The notes: generated from the letters alone by a model not told the origin. A DNA stretch of 64,000 nucleotides from a bacterium (GCA_017470245.1 JAFUEV010000042.1:18109-82108); one strand, 5' to 3'. Counted from the first letter of the stretch, positions 56,894 through 64,000 are shown. Numbers and translations: made by a program.

Positions 56894-59518
56894 TTATTCC
56901 CTATATGCACTCGCAAAAGCTGTTCTCATTGCAGAAACAAATCGTTCCGTACCTTTTTCGATATCAAAGAAATAACTTCTTTCTCTAAAATCGAAATAAG
57001 AATTATCATCACACGGATTTGTTTCATAAGCAAAAAAATTATCCGAATTGATTTCTATTTCTTCGATAAAACTATTTCTATCGATACCTTCCGCTTTCCC
57101 TAAAATTGCTTGTAATTTTTCCCAATCATTATAGAAATATTCATTTAATAATGGCATTATGTTATCAAACCATATATTTTTAAATTTATCATTTGCGCCG
57201 TTTTTCAGTTTAAGAAAATAACTGTGCCCAATCTGATGATCTCTGTCTAACAGTGCACAAATCCTTTTATTTAAGAGTCTTCGCATTTCTTTTATATCAA
57301 TGTTGCAGCAAATAACATTTTCGTCAATTAATTCCGGTTGCGGCATCATTTCTTTAAAAGTAAAACGACGTCTTAGCGCAATATCAACACTTGCAATGCT
57401 TCTGTCCGCAGTATTCATTGTCCCTATTATGTATAGGTTTTTAGGAACGGTAAATTCTTCTTGTGAATATGGTAATGTGACAGAATATTTTTCTCTTTTG
57501 TCTTCTTCTATCAATGTAATAAGTTCGCCAAAAATCTTAGAAATATTACCACGATTGATTTCGTCTATAATTAAAACGTATGGTTCACTGTCTAGATTAT
57601 TTAGATTTATTTTCCCAGAATAGAAATCTTTTACTAATTGCAACTTATTTTCCTCAGGCATCTTTTTTATATTAGATGTTTTTTCAATACTTTTATCAGA
57701 TTCTTTAATTTTTAGCAGTTTCTCATATATTGCATAATAGTATCCAGCTAGACCACTTGCGACTCCATTTATGGTTGCAATTTCATTTTTTGAAGACATA
57801 TTCTTATTGTATGCTTCTTCTAAATATTTAAAGGTAATAGAATAGGTATATTCGCCATTTATAGGAGTAATTCTTGCACTATTTTTTGTATATTTATCAA
57901 TCCTAAATTCTGCTTCTTTTGTATTAGTCTTTAATGTTGTACCAACACCATATTCTTCTATGAATTTTTCTTTAAGACTTCTAAATTCTAATATTTCACC
58001 TTGCTGTTCTATTCTTATATCTAATCTGTCAAATAATGCTCTATTTGCAGCAACTTTGAATATTCCATCAGTTCCTTTATATGTTAGTTTGTCTACAGGT
58101 TCATTCCAATCACATGTATCAATGTCGGGTTTAATTCCTTCAACAAATTCCTCATAAGAATATGACTGATGAAAGGTTATAAATTCAATTCTGCCTTGTT
58201 CTGGACTTTTATAATAATCAAAAGCCTGTTTCAATGCTTTATATTCTTTATCGTCATAATTATTTAAATATTTTTTAATCTTATATTGTAATTTTTCATA
58301 TCCTTCATCATCCAATTCTGTAATGTAATTAGGTTTTGTTTCAGGTAAACCAATTATTTTCATAGCTTCAACGATTGTATTATATGTTTTCCCCGTTCCT
58401 GGAGGTCCGTATAAAATTTGGTTTAAATTTATATCTTCAGTCATATTACCAACTCCTTTATTTTTTTCGTCATTTAATAAAGCTATACATTTTGCATATT
58501 TTGATTTTAATTTTTTGGCGATATCAATACCTTCTTTGTTTAAAGAATATTCAATTAATTCGCCGTCTTCATATCTTATAAAATATTCTTTTTGCCGTTT
58601 GTAATTTGTTGATGTGCAGTTTGATAATTCTCTCATTTCTGTACCGATGCTTGGTGGATAAATTGTATTTTTTAATTCCATAATTTGTTTTATAAACTTA
58701 GAAGTGATAATTTCTTTTTCAGAATATCTTTTATCCTTGTTCGTAAAATACATATATATACTTGTAATTTGCCACCAGGGTAATTGCTTAAAATTATCAA
58801 TCAGTTTTGTTTTTTCTTCTGTTTTATTAATGAAATAACCCAAATCTTGCGTTAATACACGATAGTCTTTATCATTATATTCTTTTTCGTAATTTAAACA
58901 GGAATTAAGTAAAGTTTGTAATTCATTGTCTTTTAATATTTCTTGCCTGATTTCTTCATACATTTTCTGGGTTTCAATAAAGTTATATTTATTTGCTTGC
59001 GGGGTTCTTTTATTTTGTACCTCATATCCATAATCTAATGCATTTGAAATGTTTTTACATACTTCAGGTTTATACATATAATATTTATTGGGATTTTTGA
59101 ACCATAAATAAACGCTCGCAATGTTTAAATCTTCGTGAGCACTTATATCTGTTCTACCGTTAATTTTATTTCTTTCTTCATTAATTTTATTCATAATATC
59201 AATAAAATTATTAATTCTTAAACAAACATCGGTGTTCTCATCATATAATATACTAAAAGCCTCTTTTACTTCATTTCCCCAACCTTCTTCAATAAAATGT
59301 TTTATCATCTTTTTAGGCAATTTAGGAGCATTTTGTGTTAATAAATTACGTTCGTATTTTGTAGCATTGTTATACATTTCCAAAAAATTATTTGCTTTAG
59401 AATTCCAATTTTCTTGAAAATGTTTTAATGCTTGCCATTTATATCGTTCTTCTTCTATATTATTTTTAAAATTTATTTTATATTCTTTTATTAAAGAAGC
59501 TAACTTTTCTTTATTCAT
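56894..59518 (-). CDS. McrB-family AAA+ GTPase, unusually long N-terminus
   Basis: An 874-aa motor subunit. The AAA+ module begins at Walker A GPPGTGKT (about 369-376), with Walker B LIIDEINRGNISKIFGELITLIE (about 650), the McrB signature GTMNTADRS (MNxxD for GTP) and arginine finger LRRRF. The N-terminal 360 residues are helical and not the DUF3578 DNA-binding domain I know from E. coli McrB; they carry two parallel segments (WQALKHFQENW; IASVYLWFKNPNKYYMY), recalling the MrcB/ScoMcrA-like target recognition regions. It probably recognises modified DNA, though RNA targets are known in related systems. Starts 13 bp after the small upstream gene's stop. Confidence 0.9.
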   Translation of the reverse strand: MNKEKLASLIKEYKINFKNNIEEERYKWQALKHFQENWNSKANNFLEMYNNATKYERNLLTQNAPKLPKKMIKHFIEEGWGNEVKEAFSILYDENTDVCLRINNFIDIMNKINEERNKINGRTDISAHEDLNIASVYLWFKNPNKYYMYKPEVCKNISNALDYGYEVQNKRTPQANKYNFIETQKMYEEIRQEILKDNELQTLLNSCLNYEKEYNDKDYRVLTQDLGYFINKTEEKTKLIDNFKQLPWWQITSIYMYFTNKDKRYSEKEIITSKFIKQIMELKNTIYPPSIGTEMRELSNCTSTNYKRQKEYFIRYEDGELIEYSLNKEGIDIAKKLKSKYAKCIALLNDEKNKGVGNMTEDINLNQILYGPPGTGKTYNTIVEAMKIIGLPETKPNYITELDDEGYEKLQYKIKKYLNNYDDKEYKALKQAFDYYKSPEQGRIEFITFHQSYSYEEFVEGIKPDIDTCDWNEPVDKLTYKGTDGIFKVAANRALFDRLDIRIEQQGEILEFRSLKEKFIEEYGVGTTLKTNTKEAEFRIDKYTKNSARITPINGEYTYSITFKYLEEAYNKNMSSKNEIATINGVASGLAGYYYAIYEKLLKIKESDKSIEKTSNIKKMPEENKLQLVKDFYSGKINLNNLDSEPYVLIIDEINRGNISKIFGELITLIEEDKREKYSVTLPYSQEEFTVPKNLYIIGTMNTADRSIASVDIALRRRFTFKEMMPQPELIDENVICCNIDIKEMRRLLNKRICALLDRDHQIGHSYFLKLKNGANDKFKNIWFDNIMPLLNEYFYNDWEKLQAILGKAEGIDRNSFIEEIEINSDNFFAYETNPCDDNSYFDFRERSYFFDIEKGTERFVSAMRTAFASAYRE

Positions 59519-59531
59519 TGTTTTTCCTTAT

Positions 59532-60080
59532 TTATATTTCATTTTCTCTTAACGGAACTGTTGATAGGTCAATGTTGCCAAGTGCTTCATATAGCTCGGG
59601 GCGGAGCGCATAAATTTGTTCATTATACATGTTTTTGCTTCTCCAACATTGAAACAAAATTGACCAATAATCTTTTTCTTCTAAGTTTTCTGCTTTGATA
59701 ACAGGGATAAGTCTTTTTTCTAATTTATTGCATTCAAGTGAATAATATAAAGCACCTAAGCCGAACATATCAGCTAGCTCTGCAGAACTTGTAGGTGCTG
59801 CAATATGGCGCATTCTTTTTAATATTATTAAGGAATCTTTTGTAAACAGAGAATTATCCTTTAACAGTTTTTCCCAATCTTTTACTGATAAAGAATTTTT
59901 ATATGGAGTTTTAATTTCTTCCCATTCTTCTTCTTCGTGGTCATGGCATCCACAATCGCAATCTTCATCGTGGTGATGATGTTCTAAATGTCTTTCCAAC
60001 TCTTCTATATAACTTAAAATCTTTTCTCCGTTATCAATTTTACTTAATATATCTTCGATTTCATTTCTTGTAATATCCAT
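59532..60080 (-). CDS. Small McrB-associated domain protein with His/Cys-rich patch
   Basis: The first gene of the McrBC operon, 182 aa. Residues about 75-180 (VKDWEKLLKDNSLFTKDSL, MRHIAAPTSSAELADMFG, LYYSLECNKLEKRLIP, YWSILFQCWRSK, YALRPELYEALG) match the domain that I recall at the N-terminus or beside McrB-like ATPases (W..LL..., G.EATC..LA..., YY...LA+R, YIWKLR..L...). So a target-recognition piece may be separated into its own protein. Residues 32-55 carry a HEHHHHDED CDCGCHDH-type patch, a likely metal site. Function is inference. Confidence 0.7.
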   Translation of the reverse strand: MDITRNEIEDILSKIDNGEKILSYIEELERHLEHHHHDEDCDCGCHDHEEEEWEEIKTPYKNSLSVKDWEKLLKDNSLFTKDSLIILKRMRHIAAPTSSAELADMFGLGALYYSLECNKLEKRLIPVIKAENLEEKDYWSILFQCWRSKNMYNEQIYALRPELYEALGNIDLSTVPLRENEI

Positions 60081-60123
60081 TTTCTATCCTTTTTTATCTT
60101 TTATTTTTTATTCTACAATATTG

Positions 60124-60146
60124 ATGTACCCAAATCGGACATACAT
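60124..60146 (-). promoter_or_regulatory. Inverted repeat upstream of the McrBC operon
   Basis: ATGTAccc...ggacATACAT arms (about 8 bp, imperfect) centred near 60135 lie 45-70 bases ahead of the first operon gene. A second GTCC/GGAC-type pair (CGTC...GACG, about 60204-60218) lies nearby toward the divergent genes. These may be operators in the 180-bp divergent region. Weak evidence. Confidence 0.3.
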
Positions 60147-60259
60147 AATTATATCAATTTATTAAAAATAAATTTTTATATTAAGAGTTAGAAACAAAAT
60201 AATGCGTCCAATTTTGACGGATAAATATTTTATAATCTAATCGAAAGGATGATTAAAAC

Positions 60260-60481
60260 ATGAAATATTTATTACGAAATAAAAAAGTTGAATTTTCGGG
60301 CGATAAAAAGCAATTAATAGCTTATGTAAAAGAACATTACAAGGAAGAATATTGGGTCAGAGAATATGCAAAGTTCTTTGATTCTGATTTTGGCAAATTT
60401 AAATTTGCAATAGAAACTTTAGGCTTGGAATTGACTGATAAAATGACAAATTCAGAATATAATAAGACGCATAGGAGATAG
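60260..60481 (+). CDS. Small hypothetical protein, 73 aa, first gene of the rtcB run
   Basis: Starts at ATG 60260 behind GAAAGGATG. A basic helix-strand protein (MKYLLRNKKVEFSGDKKQLIAYVKEHY, then WVREYAKFFDSDFGKFKFAIETLGLEL). No family recognised. The next small gene begins 5 bases after its stop, then rtcB directly abuts that. The three are one operon divergent from the McrBC operon, so RNA-repair linkage is likely by position only. Confidence 0.55.
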   Translation: MKYLLRNKKVEFSGDKKQLIAYVKEHYKEEYWVREYAKFFDSDFGKFKFAIETLGLELTDKMTNSEYNKTHRR

Positions 60482-60486
60482 GGATT

Positions 60487-60642
60487 ATGGCTAGAATTAT
60501 GACAACAAACCACTGGGTAGTAAAACTTTTCGGGTTTAAAATTATTGATGTTTGGGGTGATTATCTTGAACGTCATATACAAAATGATTGTGATATTATA
60601 ATGCCTGAAGAAAATATTGATGAAAAAGAAAGTGATAATTAG
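60487..60642 (+). CDS. Small protein, 51 aa, coupled to rtcB
   Basis: ATG 60487 with GGAGATAGGG 5-13 bases upstream; stop TAG at 60642 directly precedes the rtcB ATG. The product MARIMTTNHWVVKLFGFKII... ends in an acidic tail. Its clean frame, ribosome site and zero-spacing to rtcB support a real gene. Unknown function. Confidence 0.55.
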   Translation: MARIMTTNHWVVKLFGFKIIDVWGDYLERHIQNDCDIIMPEENIDEKESDN

Positions 60643-61761
60643 ATGCAAGAGATAACAGGACGTTATACAACCGCAAAAATATACTCTATAAAAGAGGATG
60701 AAGGTGTAAATAATCAAGTACAACAGGTGTGTGACCATCCTGTTTTTGCAAATTGTAAAATTCGTATTATGCCTGATTGTCACAAAGGAAAAGGCTGTAC
60801 AATCGGTTTTACTTCGGAAATGCCTAAAAACGGAGAAATAATTCCAAATATAATTGGTGTTGACCAATCTTGCGGAATGCTTGCCGTTAAAATCAAAGAA
60901 TGTAAAACATTGAGAGATTATTATAAGTTGGATAAAGTAATAAGACAATACGTTCCTGCCGGTACAAACGGAAGAAAAACTATAAGTCCATTAGTTGCTG
61001 ACAATTTAAAATCGGAAATTAAAAAGATTTCCAATAAAATTTTAAAGGAAGATGAATCAGAAGATTTATTAAAGATAGGTTCTTTAGGTAGTGGAAATCA
61101 TTTTGTTTCTCTTGAAAAAGGTAAAGATGGTACCTATTTAATAATCCATTCAGGTTCAAGAAATTTTGGCAAAAAACTAGCAGTTTATTTTCAAGGTCTT
61201 GCAATAGAAAAACATTGTTATGAAGAAGGAGAATTAAAAAATCTTTCTTATATAGAGGGAAATGATGCTGCCGATTACTTATATTGTGCGGAAATTTGCA
61301 GACAATATGCCTCTTTAAATCGTAAAATTATGGTGCAGGAAATACTTGATAATATGGGTTGGAAATCGGAATTTGAGTTTGAAACGGTTCATAATTATAT
61401 AGGAAAAGACAATATTATAAGAAAAGGTGCAATTTCCTGTAACAAAGGAGAAACTGTACTTATACCTTTAAATATGGCAGATGGCTCGATAATAGCTGTG
61501 GGAAAGGGAAATGAAGATTGGAATAATTCTGCTCCTCATGGTGCAGGAAGGTTACTTTCCAGAACTCAGGCGAAAGATACACTTTTGATGTCCGAATACA
61601 AACAAATGATGAAAGGAATACACTCTACATGTATTTCAACAGGCACTCTTGATGAATCGCCAATGGCATATAAGTCGGGTGATGAAATTATTGAGGCAAT
61701 TCGACCGGCAGCCGAAATTATTGATAAACTAAAACCCGTTTACAATTATAAACATGCTTGA
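60643..61761 (+). CDS. rtcB: RtcB-family RNA ligase
   Basis: A 372-aa member of the GTP/Mn-dependent RNA ligase family that joins 2',3'-cyclic phosphate or 3'-phosphate ends to 5'-OH. Visible motifs: GVDQSCGM with metal Cys77 (canonically DIGCGM), GSLGSGNHF (about 144), HSGSRNFGK, ETVHNYI and RKGAI, and the C-terminal APHGAGRLLSR with His299, then YKSGDEI. It is a bit shorter than the 400+ aa bacterial RtcB, fitting the RtcB3/4-like shorter branch. It starts immediately after the 51-aa gene. Repair of tRNA or mRNA cut by nucleases is the known role; linkage to the divergent McrBC operon is inference. Confidence 0.9.
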   Translation: MQEITGRYTTAKIYSIKEDEGVNNQVQQVCDHPVFANCKIRIMPDCHKGKGCTIGFTSEMPKNGEIIPNIIGVDQSCGMLAVKIKECKTLRDYYKLDKVIRQYVPAGTNGRKTISPLVADNLKSEIKKISNKILKEDESEDLLKIGSLGSGNHFVSLEKGKDGTYLIIHSGSRNFGKKLAVYFQGLAIEKHCYEEGELKNLSYIEGNDAADYLYCAEICRQYASLNRKIMVQEILDNMGWKSEFEFETVHNYIGKDNIIRKGAISCNKGETVLIPLNMADGSIIAVGKGNEDWNNSAPHGAGRLLSRTQAKDTLLMSEYKQMMKGIHSTCISTGTLDESPMAYKSGDEIIEAIRPAAEIIDKLKPVYNYKHA

Positions 61762-61779
61762 TTTTATATTAGAAACAGA

Positions 61780-62088
61780 CTAATACTCAAAAATTATTTC
61801 ATTTGTTGTCAAGGGGGTAAATTTGGGCATTCCGTTATGGTCATATCTTACTTTTTTATCATTGATAAAGGAAGGAATAGCATTTAGTTGCATTGCATTT
61901 ATATTTATAGATTCTTTTTCTTCTACGGGTGCAATCGGTTGTTTATATTCTTTTATGTATTTGTATTCGTCTGTATTATTATCTTTTTGTATGTTTAAAT
62001 TAGTCCTTAATGGTATTATCTCTGATTTGTATGCGTATACAGGTGCACAGATACATAGTATTAACAATGATAAATATATCTTTTTCAT
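61780..62088 (-). CDS. Small secreted protein, 102 aa
   Basis: A Sec signal peptide (MKKIYLSLLILCICAPVYAY, cleavage near 19) leads into a hydrophilic, Ile/Asn-rich mature part with no cysteine or domain signature (EIIPLRTNLNIQKDNN...). Probably periplasmic. Overlapping plus-strand frames are shadow. No family recognised. Converges on rtcB with 18 bp between stop codons. Confidence 0.6.
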   Translation of the reverse strand: MKKIYLSLLILCICAPVYAYKSEIIPLRTNLNIQKDNNTDEYKYIKEYKQPIAPVEEKESININAMQLNAIPSFINDKKVRYDHNGMPKFTPLTTNEIIFEY

Positions 62089-62187
62089 AACAGTTATATT
62101 ATAGCAAAAATATCATAAGTTATCAGAACAAAAATTCACGATAAGTTGAAGGTTTTACACAACGAAACAACACAGTTTGCCACTATT

Positions 62188-62796
62188 TTAAATATACTCT
62201 TCTATAAGTTTTTGTATTTTTCTTGACATCTGCTCATTTACAACATTAAAGGCGTCTCTCATTGATGTATTTTGGGGCAATAAATCTAAAATCAAATCAT
62301 TTTTATAGCTGTAAACATCAGTATATTCCTTTAATTTTTCTATTCCTTCCTTTGCTTGAAATCCTCTTTTTTTACCTTCAAAAGTAAAAGGAACTGTAAC
62401 AAGTGCTTTTGTTTTGATATCAAATTCTTTTGCTATTTTAGCGATAACAGGTGTCGCTCCCGTTCCGGTGCCACCGCCAAAGCAGGAAATAAGAATAACA
62501 ATATCGTTACCTAAAAGTTCTTTTGTGATTTCATTCCTGTTTTCTTCTGCTGCAAGTCTTCCGTTATTTGGGTTTCCTCCGCATCCTAACCCGTTTGTTA
62601 TCTTTTGACCTATAGAAAGTTTCTTTTCACTTGTATTATTCAATATCGTTGTATCAGTATTAATACAAATAAAATTGATATTTGGATTATTTGAAAAATT
62701 ATTTGATATTCTGTTTATAATATTCATTCCACCTGAACCAATTCCCATAATTGTAATTGTCAGAGAAGGCTTTTTAGGCTCTTTATCCATACACAT
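62188..62796 (-). CDS. FtsZ-like GTPase domain, short form
   Basis: A 202-aa protein resembling the nucleotide-binding half of FtsZ. It has GIGSGGMNIINRI (18-30), the NTD motif in CINTDT, GLGCGGNPNNGRLAAEENRNEI (69-90), the tubulin signature GGGTGTG (107-113) and FTFEGKKR with NTS near 176. It ends at about the central helix, so the whole C-terminal domain with the T7 catalytic loop and the FtsA/ZipA tail is lacking. It should bind GTP but not form normal filaments. An additional full-length FtsZ presumably exists elsewhere. Start is the first ATG after a weak GGACAAAAA site. Confidence 0.82.
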   Translation of the reverse strand: MCMDKEPKKPSLTITIMGIGSGGMNIINRISNNFSNNPNINFICINTDTTILNNTSEKKLSIGQKITNGLGCGGNPNNGRLAAEENRNEITKELLGNDIVILISCFGGGTGTGATPVIAKIAKEFDIKTKALVTVPFTFEGKKRGFQAKEGIEKLKEYTDVYSYKNDLILDLLPQNTSMRDAFNVVNEQMSRKIQKLIEEYI

Positions 62797-62901
62797 ATTT
62801 TTGTCCTTTCTTTAATTTGCATTTTTATTATAAGATTAATGTACGTCAAAAAAGGACACAATATTGTGTCCTTTTTAAAAAAATTGGAAAGTTTTATAAA
62901 T

Positions 62902-63498
62902 TTAGTTTGATTTTTCCGCTTGAGCTTTATCTGTATATTTTTGGTCTATTTGTCCCTTTTTATGATAATATTTGGCTAATGATAAACCTGCAACTAGTAT
63001 AGTACCTAATGTTGCGATTGCAAATCCTGTTTTTGTTCCTGTAGCATTTAATTTTGGATGTTTACTCAAGGTGCTGCCAGTTAAATAATCAAAAACTGAA
63101 TCTGTTTTCTTTAGTCCTGCTTGAACGGCATTGCTATAATATAGTTTGTTTGCGCCATCACAGATTGCCAATTTACCTCTTTTAAGTCCGTATTTTAGCC
63201 CTTCTGAAACTTTTTTTAAACCTGTTGCATTTGAAAATGATTGTTTAAGTTCATTTAAATTGTCATATTCGAGTTCTGTTTTTAATGTATCAACAACTAC
63301 CTCTGCAATTCCTTTTTGTGATTGTTTAACAAGCCCTATTCCAAGTGCACTTGTTGCAGTCATTCCTGCTAAAACCTTTGCACTGGATGCAAGTTCATTT
63401 TTTAAATGAGCTTTTGTGCATTCTTTTCTGTTTTTAATACTTCCCTTTGATTTGTCAAACATTGCACACGTTGAATTAGCCAAGTAAACATTTGTCAT
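62902..63498 (-). CDS. Hypothetical protein with two membrane-associated stretches, 198 aa
   Basis: From the preferred start at 63498 (GAAAGGG site 8 bases upstream) it reads MTNVYLANSTCAMFDKSKGS.... A hydrophobic helix ALGIGLVKQ (about 45-55) and a second TGFAIATLGTILVAGLSL (about 155-175) flank a Lys-rich helical middle. Overall similar in design to the other small lineage-specific membrane proteins here (16579 and 36564). No family recognised. Confidence 0.6.
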   Translation of the reverse strand: MTNVYLANSTCAMFDKSKGSIKNRKECTKAHLKNELASSAKVLAGMTATSALGIGLVKQSQKGIAEVVVDTLKTELEYDNLNELKQSFSNATGLKKVSEGLKYGLKRGKLAICDGANKLYYSNAVQAGLKKTDSVFDYLTGSTLSKHPKLNATGTKTGFAIATLGTILVAGLSLAKYYHKKGQIDQKYTDKAQAEKSN

Positions 63499-63609
63499 AT
63501 AAACTACCCTTTCCATTTTTATGGTTAGGTTAAGTATGATAATGAGCAAAAGTTGCTATTTTATTTGTGATTATTAAGATTTGTTTTAATAAAAAAGAAA
63601 TATATGCTA

Positions 63610-63637
63610 TTGTATAAAATAAATTTTCGTATAGAAT
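63610..63637 (+). promoter_or_regulatory. Promoter of tRNA-Glu
   Basis: TTGTAT (63610-63615) and TAGAAT (63632-63637), spaced 16 bp, end 8 bases before the tRNA. Confidence 0.55.
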
Positions 63638-63645
63638 GAAAGTAT

Positions 63646-63717
63646 AGCGGTATCGTCTAGGGGTCAGGATAGTAGATTCTCATTCTATTGACACGGGTTC
63701 AAATCCCGTTACCGCCG
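63646..63717 (+). tRNA. tRNA-Glu (CTC)
   Basis: A cloverleaf with acceptor AGCGGTA/TACCGCC (position 1-72 is an A-C mismatch), D-arm GTCTAGGGGTCAGGA, anticodon stem GTAGA/TCTAT around TTCTCAT with anticodon CTC, and T-arm ACGGGTTCAAATCCCGT. Discriminator G; no encoded CCA. Its final 17 bases recur as the boundary of the tandem repeat that follows. Confidence 0.92.
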
Positions 63718-63873
63718 TTTAAAATTTAGGATTATAGATATTGTCCAAAAAAAGAAGAACACGACGGTTCGGTCATTGAACCAATAAATTTTTTTGATGA
63801 AAAAATTTATCGGGTTAGCATTGCATACTTATTTGTAAGGCTCGGATTTCATATCCTCGCCAACAACTAAGCA
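63701..63873 (+). repeat. 173-bp tandem repeat unit 1, starting in the tRNA-Glu 3' end
   Basis: The unit begins with the last 17 bases of tRNA-Glu (AAATCCCGTTACCGCCG) and continues through an AT-rich 156-bp segment with hairpins GGTTC/GAACC (63766-63782 region), ATAAATTTTTT/AAAAAATTTAT (63784-63810) and GGAT/ATCC within GGC...GCC. Unit 2 repeats it exactly as far as the window allows. This is the layout of the E. coli tyrT locus, where 178-bp repeats each carry the tRNA-Tyr 3' end. Confidence 0.9.
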
Positions 63874-64000
63874 AAATCCCGTTACCGCCGTTTAAAATTT
63901 AGGATTATAGATATTGTCCAAAAAAAGAAGAACACGACGGTTCGGTCATTGAACCAATAAATTTTTTTGATGAAAAAATTTATCGGGTTAGCATTGCATA
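63874..64000 (+). repeat. 173-bp tandem repeat unit 2, cut by the window edge
   Basis: 127 bp visible, identical in sequence to 63701-63827 by eye, beginning with the same 17-base tRNA-Glu 3' fragment (63874-63890). The array may continue past the window. Confidence 0.9.

Noticed and set aside
60190..60245. Sigma-70 promoter TTGACG...TATAAT ahead of the rtcB run
   Set aside because: The two boxes are only 11 bp apart, too close to act as a normal pair; the -10 may still be used with a different -35.
60337..60948. Minus-strand 203-codon frame opposite the two small genes and the start of rtcB
   Set aside because: It is antisense to three genes with ribosome sites, its translation is an unlikely run of Phe/Tyr/Ile/Ser, and rtcB motifs on the other strand are unmistakable.
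63784..63810. Intrinsic terminator of tRNA-Glu in the repeat
   Set aside because: The 11-bp AT stem is inside the repeat unit and is not followed by a T-run on the plus strand, so it is more likely a structural part of the repeat.
1..64000. CRISPR array
   Set aside because: No regularly spaced 25-40-bp repeats with unique spacers were seen. The only tandem array is the 173-bp tRNA-Glu unit, which has no spacers.

Overview
The window is AT-rich bacterial chromosome and most probably belongs to a gut member of the non-photosynthetic Cyanobacteriota (Vampirovibrionia/Melainabacteria, order Gastranaerophilales). The support is indirect but consistent. A DUF4330 protein is coupled to an IctB-type O-antigen-ligase-like membrane protein, a typically cyanobacterial pair. 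The SSB is short and tail-less. A pseudopilin has the FTLAEV start. Several proteins open with an Asn/Lys-rich leader ending in an N-F-G or S-F-G motif, which I associate with this lineage. A heptose kinase and Hsp20, YbhFSR-like export and pilin-like genes point to a diderm cell.

Layout. 1-7.9 kb: serine dehydratase halves (sdaAA, sdaAB) separated by an opposite-strand U32-like gene, a candidate small RNA, a YifB/ComM ATPase, and an overlapping bioF-bioG-bioC operon. 8-17.2 kb: a lysozyme-like protein, a Na/Pi symporter, then a co-directional run of heptose kinase, DUF4330, IctB-like and signal peptidase I, with a prenyl diphosphate synthase tail-to-tail. 17.2-18.9 kb: tRNA-Gly, a decayed Mu/Tn7-like transposon remnant with end repeats, a candidate structured RNA and tRNA-Met. 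19-30.8 kb: a GH13-like/ferritin-like pair; pdxA, a four-carbon acid sugar kinase and ssb; a CDP-glycerol-type transferase; cca and rsmE; two tandem paralogues; a fused class I fumarase. 30.8-31.1 kb: tRNA-Pro with a duplicated 5' end around a structured insert. 31.2-46.6 kb: an RTX-like repeat protein, a pseudopilin, ogt, a UGSC-family homologue, a YbhG-F-S-R-like export operon, a possible ART-like protein and a flavodoxin. 46.6-61.8 kb: hsp20, a protein combining an RNA polymerase alpha-CTD-like domain with sigma region 4, a WYL regulator, and a tightly packed four-gene operon (small Cys/His-rich protein, McrB, McrC, UvrD helicase-nuclease), followed by two tiny genes and rtcB. 61.8-64 kb: an FtsZ-like GTPase-domain-only protein, and tRNA-Glu followed by a 173-bp tandem repeat that carries the tRNA 3' end and runs off the window.

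How it fits together. The left half is mainly housekeeping: cofactor, lipid, envelope and RNA metabolism. The accessory signals cluster at tRNA genes (17-19, 30.8 and 63.6 kb) and at 47-62 kb. The best candidate for an incompletely described system is the 52.2-60.1 kb operon, read as a McrBC-type nucleic-acid restriction module fused operonically to an AddA/AddB-like helicase-nuclease and a stand-alone small domain. The second is a recurring structured RNA motif next to tRNA genes: two copies match closely in sequence and spacing, and a third is possible. All functions are inferred from sequence reading alone; no database search was run.
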